Below are positions 39,621 through 47,896 of a DNA stretch of 64,000 bases, piece after piece (positions within the stretch are counted from its first letter, which is position 1; each line of letters starts with the position of its first letter). This stretch comes from Devosia indica (GTDB lineage: Bacteria > Pseudomonadota > Alphaproteobacteria > Rhizobiales > Devosiaceae). Under the pieces are notes generated by a model, which did no database searches, was not told the DNA's origin, and was given only the letters and a program-made list of their open reading frames with translations. The stretch is taken from the NCBI RefSeq assembly GCF_003056405.1, contig NZ_PYVZ01000009.1, forward strand, positions 62,001 to 126,000, given 5' to 3'. The translations under genes were made by a program, and so were the position numbers.

Positions 39621-40211
39621 CTAGAACAGTTCGATATCGTCCACCGGCGCCGGCACGACGACGCGACGCCGTGCAATCGCCAGTTCTTCCTGCGCCACAT
39701 TGGCCCCCGCGTCGCTGTCGAGCCGTTTGACAAAGGCCCGTCCGGAATGGGGTTTGAACAGCACGCGGCGGGCAAAACTGCCACCCAGATCCTCGCTGGT
39801 GGCCACATAGCCCTCATCGATCAGGAACTGGCGCACGAATTCTATATTCTTGGCGCCGACATCATCGAGCGCCGAATTGATCTTGCCGCCCCCGAAGATC
39901 TTGATTTCGAGGTTGGCCTTGCGGCCCGATCCTTGCGAGAGCACCTTGTTGATCAGCTGCTCCATGGCAAAGGCGCCATATCGGGCCGATGCACCGTAGC
40001 GGTCTCTGGCCGAGCCCGACTGCTCGGCGAGCAGGAAATGGTTCATCCCACCAACCAGGGCGACCCGGTCACGGACGCAGGCCGAAATGCACGATCCCAG
40101 AACAGTCGAGAAGGTTACGTCCGCAGCATTGGACACATGGCAATCGCCTTGGTGAACCGTTGTCACCACACCACGATCGAACTCGGGTGGCAGGGTATTG
40201 GTCGGGGGCAT
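39621..40211 (-). CDS. cheD: Chemoreceptor glutamine deamidase CheD
   Basis: CheD deamidates specific receptor glutamines and in some species binds CheC. The 196-residue form starting at ATG 40211 fits the family; a TTG at 40274 would add 21 residues. The catalytic Cys is in STVLGSCISACVRD, the His in GGMNHFLL and the downstream Thr/Ser region in KIFGGGKIN. The end (VPAPVDDIELF) is acidic. It is the promoter-proximal gene of the cheD-MCP-cheR-cheB-cheY series, 114 bases from the MCP gene, and is divergent from a small DxxxQ protein. Confidence 0.95.
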   Translation of the reverse strand: MPPTNTLPPEFDRGVVTTVHQGDCHVSNAADVTFSTVLGSCISACVRDRVALVGGMNHFLLAEQSGSARDRYGASARYGAFAMEQLINKVLSQGSGRKANLEIKIFGGGKINSALDDVGAKNIEFVRQFLIDEGYVATSEDLGGSFARRVLFKPHSGRAFVKRLDSDAGANVAQEELAIARRRVVVPAPVDDIELF

Positions 40212-40377
40212 GTCGTCTAGGTCTACCTCTGCGGGCGAATTGGTTCGGATGTTAGAGGTAAACTCGTTAGCCAATTGCTAACCACGACCTACGAGTTCGC
40301 TGGCGATGTCCGATCGAGCAAGGAGAGGTTTAGAAATAGCGCTATAGGGTTGGCCAATCAGGGCCAGGGAATATTCA

Positions 40378-40731
40378 ATGTCACTGCAGAAACTCGCACG
40401 AGAATTGGACGAGACGGCGCGGCAGACCGCTTCCATGCTAGAAGGCATCACAGAAGCGCTCGAACTGCTCGCCGACACGCAAATCAGCAAGGACCCGAGC
40501 GTTCGGGAAGCCGTGCAACTCATTGTCACGGCCCTGCAGGGCCAGGACCGGATCGAGCAGCGCTGCCACAACATGGCGCTGGCCGTGCGCCAGTTTGCGC
40601 TCTTGCCGCCGACGGCTCCGGATAGCGTCTATGACGAAATCTGGGCCAGCCTGACTCTGGACGAATTGCGCGTACCAGCCCTCTCCGGCATTGCCGCCCA
40701 TTCCAGCCATGGCGACGCCGAACTGTTCTAG
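40378..40731 (+). CDS. Small helical protein with CheZ-like DxxxQ motif (CheT-like)
   Basis: A 117-residue, mostly helical protein divergent from cheD. Residues 48-66 contain LIVTALQGQDRIEQRCHNM, where D57-x-x-x-Q61 matches the D-x-x-x-Q catalytic pair of the CheZ phosphatase that dephosphorylates CheY. Small proteins of this type (CheT) lie beside cheD in other Rhizobiales. AGGGA eight bases before the ATG 40378 supports the start. The C-terminus (HGDAELF) is acidic and similar in character to that of CheD. Whether it is an active phosphatase or a CheR-binding regulator cannot be told; if active it would need a CheY partner, and cheY is 5 kb away. Confidence 0.7.
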   Translation: MSLQKLARELDETARQTASMLEGITEALELLADTQISKDPSVREAVQLIVTALQGQDRIEQRCHNMALAVRQFALLPPTAPDSVYDEIWASLTLDELRVPALSGIAAHSSHGDAELF

Positions 40732-40774
40732 CTCTTTCAACCCGCTCTGTTTTTTTTGCTCTTTTTAGTACGCT

Positions 40775-40795
40775 GGCGCCTTGTGCGCCTTTTTG
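40775..40795 (+). terminator. Terminator after the CheT-like gene
   Basis: GGCGC (40775-40779) pairs with GCGCC (40785-40789) and is followed by TTTTT and a second T-run at about 40798. It lies 44 bases past the stop. Another T-rich stretch (40750-40765) precedes it. Confidence 0.6.
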
Positions 40796-40851
40796 CGTTT
40801 TTTGAGAGGTACGAACCTCAGGCACATGCCGGGATATGACCCGGCGCGCCG

Positions 40852-41058
40852 CTAGATCAGCAGATCAACCTCCGCGCCATTGATAGGCGCTTCGGCCGGC
40901 TTTGTGGCGAGGGGTGAGGTGGCATTGTGCGCCTGGGCTTGCTGCAATTCGGCGCGCAGGCGGGCAACTTCGAGCAGATGGCCAGCTTGCGGGACCTCGC
41001 GTTCATGCACCATGCGGTTGATCATCACGGATGGGGATATGCCGATACCGGTGCCCAT
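40852..41058 (-). CDS. Small uncharacterised protein linked to a YjfB-like gene
   Basis: A 68-residue protein with no recognised domain. The first half is MGTGIGISPSVMINRMV and then a charged helix (EVARLRAELQQAQA). The tail is polar with a final VDLLI. ATG 41058 has GAGG at good distance, located within the end of the preceding gene, whose stop is ten bases upstream. The two are therefore translationally linked. Its place after a motility-type gene and beside the che genes suggests a role in motility, but nothing in the sequence proves it. Confidence 0.6.
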   Translation of the reverse strand: MGTGIGISPSVMINRMVHEREVPQAGHLLEVARLRAELQQAQAHNATSPLATKPAEAPINGAEVDLLI

Positions 41059-41068
41059 CGCACCGGCC

Positions 41069-41257
41069 TCAGGCCTGCTTGTCGATCTTGAGCCCCTGGC
41101 CCGGCGGGGGCGCCGGTGGATTAAGGGCCGTCTGCATCAAGGAATTGAGCAGGTTCGACTCCATCTCATGGGCCTTCTTGAACACGGCAATCTGCACCGA
41201 ATTCTGCGTCAGCGCCGTTTGTGCGGTCAGCAAATTGGTGGAGAGATCGGTGTTCAA
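41069..41257 (-). CDS. YjfB-family putative motility protein
   Basis: A 62-residue protein with the YjfB pattern: LLTAQTALTQNSVQIAVFKK followed by AHEMESNLLNSLM and a Pro-rich end (NPPAPPPGQG). The family is annotated as putative motility proteins and often lies near flagellar or chemotaxis genes; no activity is known. The start is TTG 41257 with AGGA eight bases upstream and no in-frame ATG. It precedes the 68-residue gene by ten bases. Confidence 0.7.
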   Translation of the reverse strand: MNTDLSTNLLTAQTALTQNSVQIAVFKKAHEMESNLLNSLMQTALNPPAPPPGQGLKIDKQA

Positions 41258-41349
41258 CGGTCCGGTCCTGATGGTTGCATCGCCCTTAGACTAGTTAAGC
41301 CGGGTTAAGATTTTGTTGGCCGGTTGTCCGCATTTGCGAACAATTGGGT

Positions 41350-42033
41350 CTAGCGCCCACCAAACAGTGGCACCTTGCGGCTCTTGAAGAGGGGCGCCAG
41401 CACAAGGCCCGCAGCGAATCCGCCCAGATGCGCCCACCAGGCCACCGGCTCGTCCGAGCCCATCACGACAAAGAAGAGCTGTGTGGCGATCCAGAAGCCG
41501 AGCATCCAGAAGGCGGGCACGGGCAGCGGAATGAGCCAGACAATGCGGGCCAGCACGAAGACCCGGGCGTGGGGATAGAGCAGGATATAGGCCCCCATAA
41601 CCCCGGCCACGGCACCCGAAGCGCCGATCAGCGGACCATTGCCATCAAGATTGAACAGCAGATGAGCAAGGGCCGCCAGAACCGCGCAGGCGAGATAGAA
41701 GACCAGGAACTTGAAGTGCCCGAATGCGTCTTCAATATTGTCGCCGAACACCCAGAGGAACAGCATGTTGGAAAGCAGGTGCAGCCAGTCGGCATGCAGG
41801 AACGCATAGGTCACCAGGTTCGCCCAGTCCGGCAACCACGGCACCGGCTGGGGATAGAGATCGCGCACCACGATCGGGATCATGCCGAAATCGATAGTTG
41901 CCTGATCAAAAGCTGCCGGGGGCAGAACCGACTGGATCAGGAAAACCAGGATCGTCACGCCCATCAGCCCATAGGTGACGAAAGGGAAATCGACATGGCG
42001 GATGGGGTTGGTGTCATGCAGGGGCAGGAACAG
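41350..42033 (-). CDS. Rhomboid intramembrane serine protease, CTG start
   Basis: A 227-residue six-helix rhomboid protease. The catalytic Ser is in GASGAVAG and the His in AHLGGFAAG; LVTYAFLHADWLHLLSNML is the other family landmark. The first ATG (41964) would begin inside helix 1. Translating upstream in the same frame gives FLPLHDTNPIRHVDFPFVTY, the usual start of alphaproteobacterial rhomboids, but the first codon is CTG at 42033. GGAG lies seven bases before it and no ATG, GTG or TTG exists in the frame before the gap to the upstream gene. A CTG start is therefore inferred. It lies 38 bases after the adenosyltransferase gene and may share its transcript. Confidence 0.85.
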   Translation of the reverse strand: MFLPLHDTNPIRHVDFPFVTYGLMGVTILVFLIQSVLPPAAFDQATIDFGMIPIVVRDLYPQPVPWLPDWANLVTYAFLHADWLHLLSNMLFLWVFGDNIEDAFGHFKFLVFYLACAVLAALAHLLFNLDGNGPLIGASGAVAGVMGAYILLYPHARVFVLARIVWLIPLPVPAFWMLGFWIATQLFFVVMGSDEPVAWWAHLGGFAAGLVLAPLFKSRKVPLFGGR

Positions 42034-42071
42034 GGCCGGTCTCCAATGCTGCGCGAATAGAGCTGGGCGGC

Positions 42072-42665
42072 TCAGCCTTTTGCCACGTCACCATAATTGC
42101 CCGGCACCCACAAGACATCGCCCGCGCCATTGTTGTTGGCCACCCGGCCAAGCACGAAAAGCAGGTCCGAGAGGCGGTTGAGATAGCGCAGTGGTTCCAC
42201 GCTGGTCTCGGGTTCGGCCTCGAGCAGCGCTGCAACCAGCCGCTCCGCCCGCCGGGTCACGGTGCGGGCCAGATGCAGCGAAACCGCCAGGGGGGTGCCA
42301 CCGGGCAGGATGAAGCTTGTGAGCGGCTGGAGAGCAGCGTTGAACTGGTCAATCTGCTGCTCAAGCCAGATGGTCTGGACCGGCCGGATGCGCAGGCTCG
42401 GATAGTCCGCATCGGGGGCATCGGCGCCTGGTGTCGCCAGGTCGGAGCCAAGATCGAACAGATCGTTCTGAATGCGCGAGAGCACGGCATCGATCCGCGG
42501 CCGAGTGGACGAGGTCAGGCGGGCCTGGCCGATAAAGGCATTGGCTTCCTCAACCGTACCATAGGCCTCGACCCGCAGATCATGCTTGGCGCGACGAGGC
42601 CCCCGGACCAGCCCCGTGGTGCCGGCATCGCCGGTGCGGGTGTAGATCGTGTTGAGCTTGACCAT
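42072..42665 (-). CDS. PduO-type cob(I)alamin adenosyltransferase
   Basis: A 197-residue cytoplasmic enzyme that transfers the adenosyl group of ATP to cob(I)alamin to make coenzyme B12. The N-terminal ATP loop is IYTRTGDAGTTGL and the C-terminal signature is RYLNRLSDLLFVLGR, both diagnostic of PduO-type ATRs. The ATG at 42665 is chosen; the open frame upstream is unrelated. It lies 20 bases after a twin-helix protein and 38 before the rhomboid gene, all on one strand. No B12-dependent enzyme is visible in the window. Confidence 0.93.
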   Translation of the reverse strand: MVKLNTIYTRTGDAGTTGLVRGPRRAKHDLRVEAYGTVEEANAFIGQARLTSSTRPRIDAVLSRIQNDLFDLGSDLATPGADAPDADYPSLRIRPVQTIWLEQQIDQFNAALQPLTSFILPGGTPLAVSLHLARTVTRRAERLVAALLEAEPETSVEPLRYLNRLSDLLFVLGRVANNNGAGDVLWVPGNYGDVAKG

Positions 42666-42685
42666 TGCGCCCCCCAGCCGCTGGC

Positions 42686-42880
42686 CTAGCCGCGGCCAAA
42701 GAAGAACAGGGCGCCCAGGAGCAGAACCAGGGCGACGGCTTGGCCAATGACGCGCAGGCGCATCAGCCGCTGGCTGGTATTGCCCGGGCCACCTTTGAGC
42801 ATGTTCCAAAGGCCCAAGCCCAGAACGATGACGACGAACAGCAGGGCCAGGGCGATGGCGATATTAACGAGGGTTTCCAT
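42686..42880 (-). CDS. Twin-transmembrane (HIG1-type) small protein
   Basis: A 64-residue membrane protein with two helices, about 5-28 (NIAIALALLFVVIVLGLGLW) and 45-62, joined by a short basic loop. The loop and second helix carry SQRLMRLRVIGQAVA, the conserved R-x-R-x-x-x-Q-like pattern of HIG1 domain proteins. It commonly precedes a cobalamin adenosyltransferase gene in this class. In mitochondria HIG1 proteins affect respiratory complexes; the bacterial role is unclear. Confidence 0.85.
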   Translation of the reverse strand: METLVNIAIALALLFVVIVLGLGLWNMLKGGPGNTSQRLMRLRVIGQAVALVLLLGALFFFGRG

Positions 42881-42887
42881 GATAGCC

Positions 42888-43802
42888 TTAACGTAAGGGA
42901 GGCGAGATTGGATCGCCCTTGATATAGGCGGTCAGACCCTCCGCCACAGCATCATAAATGGCACGAATTCTGTGTGAGGTGAACAATTCCCTGTGCGTGG
43001 TGAGCCAGATAGGCAGCGGCGGGATCGCCAAATCCAGCGGCAGTACCACCAGCCCTGGTGTAAGGCGGGCGAGATTGAGCTGGGCAAAGCCGATCCCCAG
43101 GCCCGCCCGCAGCATTTCCCACAAATGTGGCTGATCGTCCGAGCGCACGGGGAAGTTGTCGCGCGTCACCTCGAACCCCAGGGACCGGGCATGGCGGATC
43201 ACCGCATCGGAGCGATCAAAGCCCAGCAAGTCGTGTTCCCAGAGCTGGTTGAGCGTGCTGGGCGTGCCGCGCCGGGCCAGGTAGCTCTCATGGGCCACCG
43301 GGACCAGCGGAATATCACCCAGATGCCGGGTGACCAGTTCGAGCTGGGTGGGCCGGAACATGCGCACGGCGATATCAGCCTCGCGCATCAGCAGGTTTTC
43401 CGCTGAATCGGTGGGCACCGATTCAATGGCGATATTGGGATGCAGGCGTCTGATGCCGGCCAGAATATCGGGCAGCACATAATTGGAAATCATGGTGCTG
43501 GCGGTCAGCCGCACCGTGCCGCCCGTCTCACTCTGGGCACCGGCGGCCAGGATGGCGGCCTCGGCCAGCGCAGAGCGGGCACGATCGACCGACCCGTAGA
43601 GCTTAAGGGCGGTGGCATTGGGCTTGAGGCCGGTCAGGCTGCGCTCGAACAAAGGCAGATCCAGCGCGGCTTCGAGCGCCTCGATATGACGGCCAAGCGT
43701 GGGCTGGCTGAGGCCGAGCTGGCGCGCGGCGGCCGAGAGCGATCCTTCGGCGATCACCGCCGCAAAGCTGCGCCACAGCGTCCAATCAGGATTACTATTC
43801 AT
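42888..43802 (-). CDS. LysR-family transcriptional regulator
   Basis: A 304-residue regulator with the N-terminal winged helix-turn-helix (WTLWRSFAAVIAEGSLSAAARQLGLSQPTLGRHI... split here into SLSAAARQLGLSQPTLGRHI) and a LysR substrate domain (TVRLTASTMISNYVLPDIL). It is divergent from an NAD-epimerase gene with 88 bases between, the usual LysR arrangement, so that gene and itself are probable targets. The effector is unknown. Stop and start of the downstream HIG1-type gene are seven bases apart, so read-through is possible. Confidence 0.95.
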   Translation of the reverse strand: MNSNPDWTLWRSFAAVIAEGSLSAAARQLGLSQPTLGRHIEALEAALDLPLFERSLTGLKPNATALKLYGSVDRARSALAEAAILAAGAQSETGGTVRLTASTMISNYVLPDILAGIRRLHPNIAIESVPTDSAENLLMREADIAVRMFRPTQLELVTRHLGDIPLVPVAHESYLARRGTPSTLNQLWEHDLLGFDRSDAVIRHARSLGFEVTRDNFPVRSDDQPHLWEMLRAGLGIGFAQLNLARLTPGLVVLPLDLAIPPLPIWLTTHRELFTSHRIRAIYDAVAEGLTAYIKGDPISPPLR

Positions 43803-43824
43803 TTTTGAATATTAGACCGAGAAA

Positions 43825-43834
43825 ATTGCGCAAT
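43825..43834. promoter_or_regulatory. Palindrome in the LysR/epimerase intergenic region
   Basis: ATTGCGCAAT is a perfect ten-base palindrome in the 88-base divergent region. It fits the T-N11-A style only loosely, but its position between the two starts makes it the best candidate for the LysR-type protein's site. Confidence 0.4.
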
Positions 43835-43890
43835 CGCCATTCATAATCGTAGCGCCCATCTTGCTTGCCAGCAACAGCAAGGAGCACAAA

Positions 43891-44850
43891 ATGCAAACGG
43901 GAAAAGTCACGGTACTGGGCAGCAACGGCCATATCGGCAATGCGGCCATGATCGCCTTCCGCGACGCCGACTGGCAGGTCACGGGCCTGGGGCGCAGCAA
44001 TCGCAAACCGGTTGCGGGCACCCAGTTCTTCAAGGGCGACGCCGACGAGGTTGCGGTGGTGCGCGCGGCCATCGCCGAAGCCGATGTCGTCGTCCATGCG
44101 CTCCATCTGCGCTATGACCAATGGGGCGACGGACGGGCCGAGAAGCAGTTGCAGGTGGTGCTCGATGCTATGGCGGGCAGCGGCAAGACGCTGCTTTTTC
44201 CCGGCACAATCTATAATTACCGTGCCGGCGACCGCACCATTGCCCCCGGCCTGCGCCAGAGTGGAGAAAAACCGCGCGGCGAAATCCGCATCCGGCTCGA
44301 ACAGATGCTGCGCGACGCGGCGGCCAGCAATGGATTTCAGGTGATTATCCTGCGGGCGGGCGATTTCTTCGGCCCCGGCAATCGCGACGAATGGTTCGAT
44401 GCCGCCATGCTCATGGATTACGCCAAGGGGCGGCTCTACCATCTGGGCGATCTCGAAACGCGGCATAGCTGGGCCTATCTGCCCGATCTGGCACGCGCTT
44501 TCACTGTTCTGGCCGCGCAGCGCGCCGAAATGAAGGGGTTCGAGAACTTCCATTTTGCCGGCCATTGGGTGAACCATGGACAGGTTATGGCTGCGACACA
44601 AAACGCCTTGCCCAGGCCCGTCAAGGTCGCACCGCTGCCCTGGTGGATGCTGCGCGCCGTGGGGCTGTTCAACCCGGTCATGCGCGACGTCTATCGCATG
44701 CGCTATTTGTGGCGCAACGAGATGGAACTGGTCGATCCGCGGCTTGATGCCCTGCTCGGCCCAGGCTTCACCACACCCTTTGAGACAGCAGTCGCTGAGA
44801 CGGTGACGGAACTGGTCGCCGGCCGGTCGCCCGAAAAACAGGCGGCCTGA
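43891..44850 (+). CDS. NAD(P)-dependent epimerase/dehydratase-family protein
   Basis: A 319-residue atypical short-chain-dehydrogenase-like protein. The dinucleotide-binding motif is VTVLGSNGHIGNAA at the N-terminus. The region near 115 (FPGTIYNY) holds the catalytic-type Tyr. DFFGPGNRDEWFD follows at about 170. The ATG 43891 has AGGAG at good spacing; the TTG-containing frame 30 bases upstream is not used. A LysR gene lies divergently and a DUF4260 membrane protein follows 17 bases after. Substrate is unknown, and the family covers sugar, flavonoid and xenobiotic reductases. Confidence 0.87.
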   Translation: MQTGKVTVLGSNGHIGNAAMIAFRDADWQVTGLGRSNRKPVAGTQFFKGDADEVAVVRAAIAEADVVVHALHLRYDQWGDGRAEKQLQVVLDAMAGSGKTLLFPGTIYNYRAGDRTIAPGLRQSGEKPRGEIRIRLEQMLRDAAASNGFQVIILRAGDFFGPGNRDEWFDAAMLMDYAKGRLYHLGDLETRHSWAYLPDLARAFTVLAAQRAEMKGFENFHFAGHWVNHGQVMAATQNALPRPVKVAPLPWWMLRAVGLFNPVMRDVYRMRYLWRNEMELVDPRLDALLGPGFTTPFETAVAETVTELVAGRSPEKQAA

Positions 44851-44867
44851 GCGTGGGAGTTGATGCG

Positions 44868-45239
44868 ATGAAAGATGTGATTGTCTGGCAACGGGTCGAA
44901 GGCGGATTGGTGTTCGTTGCCGCGCTGGTCCTCTATGCACAGGTGGAATCGGTGCTGCCCTGGTGGGGTGCGCTGCTGGTGTTCTTTGCGCCGGATTTGA
45001 GCTTCTTTGCCTATGGCGCGGGGGCCCGGTTCGGCTCCTGGATCTATAATTTGGTCCATGTCTATGCGCTGGGTGTGGGGCTGATGGCGCTCGGCGCATT
45101 GCTCGGCTTGCCTTTGCTGGCCGCGCTGGGCGCGCTCTGGCTGGCCCATTCCGGCTTCGACCGCATGCTGGGCTATGGCCTGAAGGCCCAGACCAGTTTC
45201 AAGGACACCCATCTGGGACGGCTGGGCAAGGCAGGCTAA
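44868..45239 (+). CDS. DUF4260-family membrane protein
   Basis: A 123-residue protein with three or four hydrophobic segments and the family block FFAPDLSFFAYGAGARFGSW, then YNLVHVYALG and HSGFDRMLGYGLK. It has no known function. The ATG 44868 (GGGAG eight bases upstream) is preferred over the GTG at 44853. It probably shares a transcript with the epimerase gene. Its end overlaps the convergent gluQ-RS stop by four bases. Confidence 0.85.
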   Translation: MKDVIVWQRVEGGLVFVAALVLYAQVESVLPWWGALLVFFAPDLSFFAYGAGARFGSWIYNLVHVYALGVGLMALGALLGLPLLAALGALWLAHSGFDRMLGYGLKAQTSFKDTHLGRLGKAG

Positions 45240-46081
45240 AAGCCGACCGCCCGCCGCACATCGTCCGGTGTCCAACCGTGGGCTCGCAAATCCGCCAGGC
45301 TTTGCGAGCCCTTGGACTTGGACAGTTTCTGCCCGTCATCGCCAAGCAGCAGGCGGTGGAAGAAATAGAGGGGCGTAGGCAGGCTGAGCAGCATTTGCAG
45401 CAGCACATGAATATCGGTGGCCGCTTCAAGATCGCGTCCGCGCGTGACATGGCTGATGGCCTGGGCGGCATCATCGACCACGACGCTTAAGTGATAACTG
45501 GTCGGCATGTCCTTGCGCTGCAGCACCACATCACCCCAGCGCTCGGGCCGGGCATAGCGGATTTGCGGCCGGTCCAGGATGCCCGGGCCGACGGCGGAAA
45601 ACGTCAGCATGCCGGTGCGGGCCATGGCGGCCTCGGTATCGAGGCGGAACTGCACCGCATCGCCACGCTCAAGCCGCTCGATGCGTTCTGCATTGCTCAT
45701 GTGTCGGCACGTGCCGGGATAAAGCGGGGCGCCATCAGGATCTGTGCCGGTGGCATTTTGCGCGATATCGCTGCGCGAGCAGAAACAGGGATAGAGCAGG
45801 TCCATGGCGCGCAGCCGATTGGCGGCCTCGGCATAAATTTCGAAACGCTCAGACTGGTAGAGTACCGGCTCGGGCCAGGAGAGGCCCAGCCAATTGAGGT
45901 CCTCGAACAGGCCCGCGACATATTCAGGTTTGCAGCGGGCGGTGTCGATATCCTCAATGCGCAGCAGCGCGGTGCCGCCCAGCCTCTGCGCCGCGTCCCA
46001 GGTGACCAGCGCCGAGAGGGCATGGCCCAGATGCAACGGGCCATTGGGGCTGGGGGCAAAGCGCAGGATGGGTTTGGACAT
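45236..46081 (-). CDS. gluQ: Glutamyl-Q tRNA(Asp) synthetase
   Basis: A 281-residue GluRS-like enzyme that glutamylates queuosine in tRNA-Asp. The ATP site HIGH-type block is RFAPSPNGPLHLGHALSAL and the KMSKS-type block is GQKLSKSKGS. Zinc ligands appear as YPCFCSRSD and YPGTCRH. The short length and the absence of an anticodon-binding domain separate it from full GluRS. The start ATG 46081 matches the family start (SKPILRFAPSPNG) though a ribosome site is not obvious; the longer frame upstream is not conserved. It is divergent from rlmN. Confidence 0.95.
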   Translation of the reverse strand: MSKPILRFAPSPNGPLHLGHALSALVTWDAAQRLGGTALLRIEDIDTARCKPEYVAGLFEDLNWLGLSWPEPVLYQSERFEIYAEAANRLRAMDLLYPCFCSRSDIAQNATGTDPDGAPLYPGTCRHMSNAERIERLERGDAVQFRLDTEAAMARTGMLTFSAVGPGILDRPQIRYARPERWGDVVLQRKDMPTSYHLSVVVDDAAQAISHVTRGRDLEAATDIHVLLQMLLSLPTPLYFFHRLLLGDDGQKLSKSKGSQSLADLRAHGWTPDDVRRAVGF

Positions 46082-46272
46082 GGAGTGCAGTTTCAAAAAG
46101 CTGGTGCTTCCCTTTCTAGGCGTCGGGACTTTGAAACGAAAGCCTAGAGGATCGCTCCGGCATCCAGGCAATTGCTTCAGCGCTTCGTGAGGGCGCGATG
46201 CTTTGCGCTTTATTGGCGGCTGTGCTACATGCGCGCACTTCCCGCATTTTTGTCGAGCCCTATGTGCCTGCC

Positions 46273-47481
46273 ATGAGCCTTGCGCTGAATATTGACCATT
46301 CCAGTGCCGTCCGCCCCGCGCCGACCATGCGCCCCTCGCTGATCGGCCTTTCCAAGGCTGGCCTGGCCGAGGCGCTGGTGAGCCACGAGGTGGTGGCCGA
46401 GAAGGAAGGGCGCATGCGCGCCAGCCAGCTCTGGAACTGGCTCTATGTCAACGGGGTCACCGACTTCGAGCGCATGACCAATGTGGCCAAGCCCGTGCGC
46501 CAGAAGCTCAGCGACACGTTCAATCTTGATCGTCCCGAGATCGTCTCCGAGCAGGTGTCGGTCGATGGTACGCGCAAATGGCTGTTCCGCTTTCGCGACC
46601 CCGCCAATCCGAACCTGCCCGCGGTCGAGGTGGAAACCGTCTATATCCCGGAAAGCGATCGCGGCACGCTCTGCGTCTCCTCGCAGGTGGGCTGCACGCT
46701 GACCTGCTCGTTCTGCCACACCGGCACGCAGAAGCTGGTGCGCAATCTGACGGCCGGGGAAATCCTGGGGCAGATCCTGATGGCGCGTGAGCGCCTGGGC
46801 GATTTTCCGGGTGGGTCGCGCCCCGATGACGGGGGCCTGGTGCCCGGCGGGGAAACCCGCGCCATCACCAATATCGTGATGATGGGCATGGGCGAGCCGC
46901 TCTACAATTACGAGAACGTCAAGCAGGCGCTGCTGATCGCCTCGGCTGGTGATGGCATGTCCATTTCCAAGCGTCGCATCACGCTTTCGACCTCGGGCGT
47001 CGTGCCCTATATCGAGCCCACTGGCCGCGAGATCGACGTCATGCTGGCCATTTCGCTCCATGCCGTGCGCGACGATCTGCGCGACGTGCTGGTACCGATC
47101 AACAAGAAATGGCCGCTCAAAGAACTGCTTGAAGCGTGCAAGAATTATCCGGGCCTCTCCAATGCCCGGCGCATCACCTTTGAATATGTCATGCTCGACG
47201 GCATCAATGACAGCGATGCCGAGGCGCGCGAACTGGTGCGGCTGCTCGCGGGCATTCCGGCCAAGATCAACCTGATCCCGTTCAACCCCTGGCCGGGTTC
47301 GAACTATGGCACCTCGCCCTCGTCGCGCATCGAGCGCTTTGCCGATATCGTCAACAAGGCCGGCTATGCCAGCCCCGTGCGCACGCCACGCGGCCGCGAC
47401 ATCTTTGCGGCGTGTGGGCAATTGAAGAGCGAGAGCGAACGGCTTTCAAAGAAAGACCGGGACGCTCTGCTGACGCTGTGA
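46273..47481 (+). CDS. rlmN: Dual-specificity 23S rRNA/tRNA methyltransferase RlmN
   Basis: A radical-SAM enzyme that methylates C2 of A2503 in 23S rRNA and A37 of some tRNAs. The iron-sulfur triad is in [13 protein letters not shown], the second-shell region in [13 protein letters not shown], and the methyl-carrying Cys is expected at IFAACGQL near the end. The 402-residue form from ATG 46273 ([10 protein letters not shown]) matches relatives. An upstream ATG at 46198 preceded by AGGG would add 25 residues with little conservation and cannot be excluded. Confidence 0.96.
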   Translation: MSLALNIDHSSAVRPAPTMRPSLIGLSKAGLAEALVSHEVVAEKEGRMRASQLWNWLYVNGVTDFERMTNVAKPVRQKLSDTFNLDRPEIVSEQVSVDGTRKWLFRFRDPANPNLPAVEVETVYIPESDRGTLCVSSQVGCTLTCSFCHTGTQKLVRNLTAGEILGQILMARERLGDFPGGSRPDDGGLVPGGETRAITNIVMMGMGEPLYNYENVKQALLIASAGDGMSISKRRITLSTSGVVPYIEPTGREIDVMLAISLHAVRDDLRDVLVPINKKWPLKELLEACKNYPGLSNARRITFEYVMLDGINDSDAEARELVRLLAGIPAKINLIPFNPWPGSNYGTSPSSRIERFADIVNKAGYASPVRTPRGRDIFAACGQLKSESERLSKKDRDALLTL

Positions 47482-47533
47482 TGCGGACGCTGGTTCCCGA
47501 TGGCTATGTGTTGCAGTTCTGCGAGCGAGAGTG

Positions 47534-47893
47534 ATGCGGCCCTCGGCCCGCAAGATCGAACAGGCCATTGCCACTGCTGAAAACGCCGCGGCAAAGCGGC
47601 AGCCACTTGTTTGCCCTTTATGTGACCGGCCCATTCCGCCTGAGGCCAGATCGAGCCGGCATCACCTCGTGCCGCGCCTCAAGGGCGGCACGCATAAGGG
47701 CACGGTGCGCCTGCACCAGATCTGCCACAACGCCATTCATGCCCGGTTTTCAGAGGCGGAACTGGCCGATAGGCTCGCCGATATCGACAGCCTCAAGGCC
47801 GACCCGGAAATCGTAGAATTCGTGGCATGGGTGAGAACCAAACCACCGACTTTCCATGCGCCGACGCGGAGAACGCGCAAGCGAAAGGCATAG
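47534..47893 (+). CDS. HNH endonuclease-type protein
   Basis: A 119-residue protein with an HNH fold: CPLCDRPIP supplies one zinc pair, SRHHLVPRLKGG the first His region, and LHQICHNAIHARF the second Cys/His region. The HH and HxxxC residues are intact. Ahead of it is a basic helical lead (RKIEQAIATAENAAAKR), and the tail is very basic (TRRTRKRKA), as in DNA-binding nucleases. It starts 50 bases after rlmN and has no restriction or mobile partner beside it. Possible roles in DNA repair, defence or RNA processing cannot be separated. Confidence 0.85.
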   Translation: MRPSARKIEQAIATAENAAAKRQPLVCPLCDRPIPPEARSSRHHLVPRLKGGTHKGTVRLHQICHNAIHARFSEAELADRLADIDSLKADPEIVEFVAWVRTKPPTFHAPTRRTRKRKA

Positions 47894-47896
47894 GCG

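Noticed and set aside
18019..40731. Repeated DNA across receptor genes as an insertion or CRISPR-like array
   Set aside because: The repeats are homologous signalling domains of receptor genes, in frame, with no spacer regularity or terminal repeats.
43795..45099. 434-codon - strand open frame over the epimerase region
   Set aside because: Antisense to the epimerase gene, which has a dinucleotide-binding motif and ribosome site; the other frame has none.
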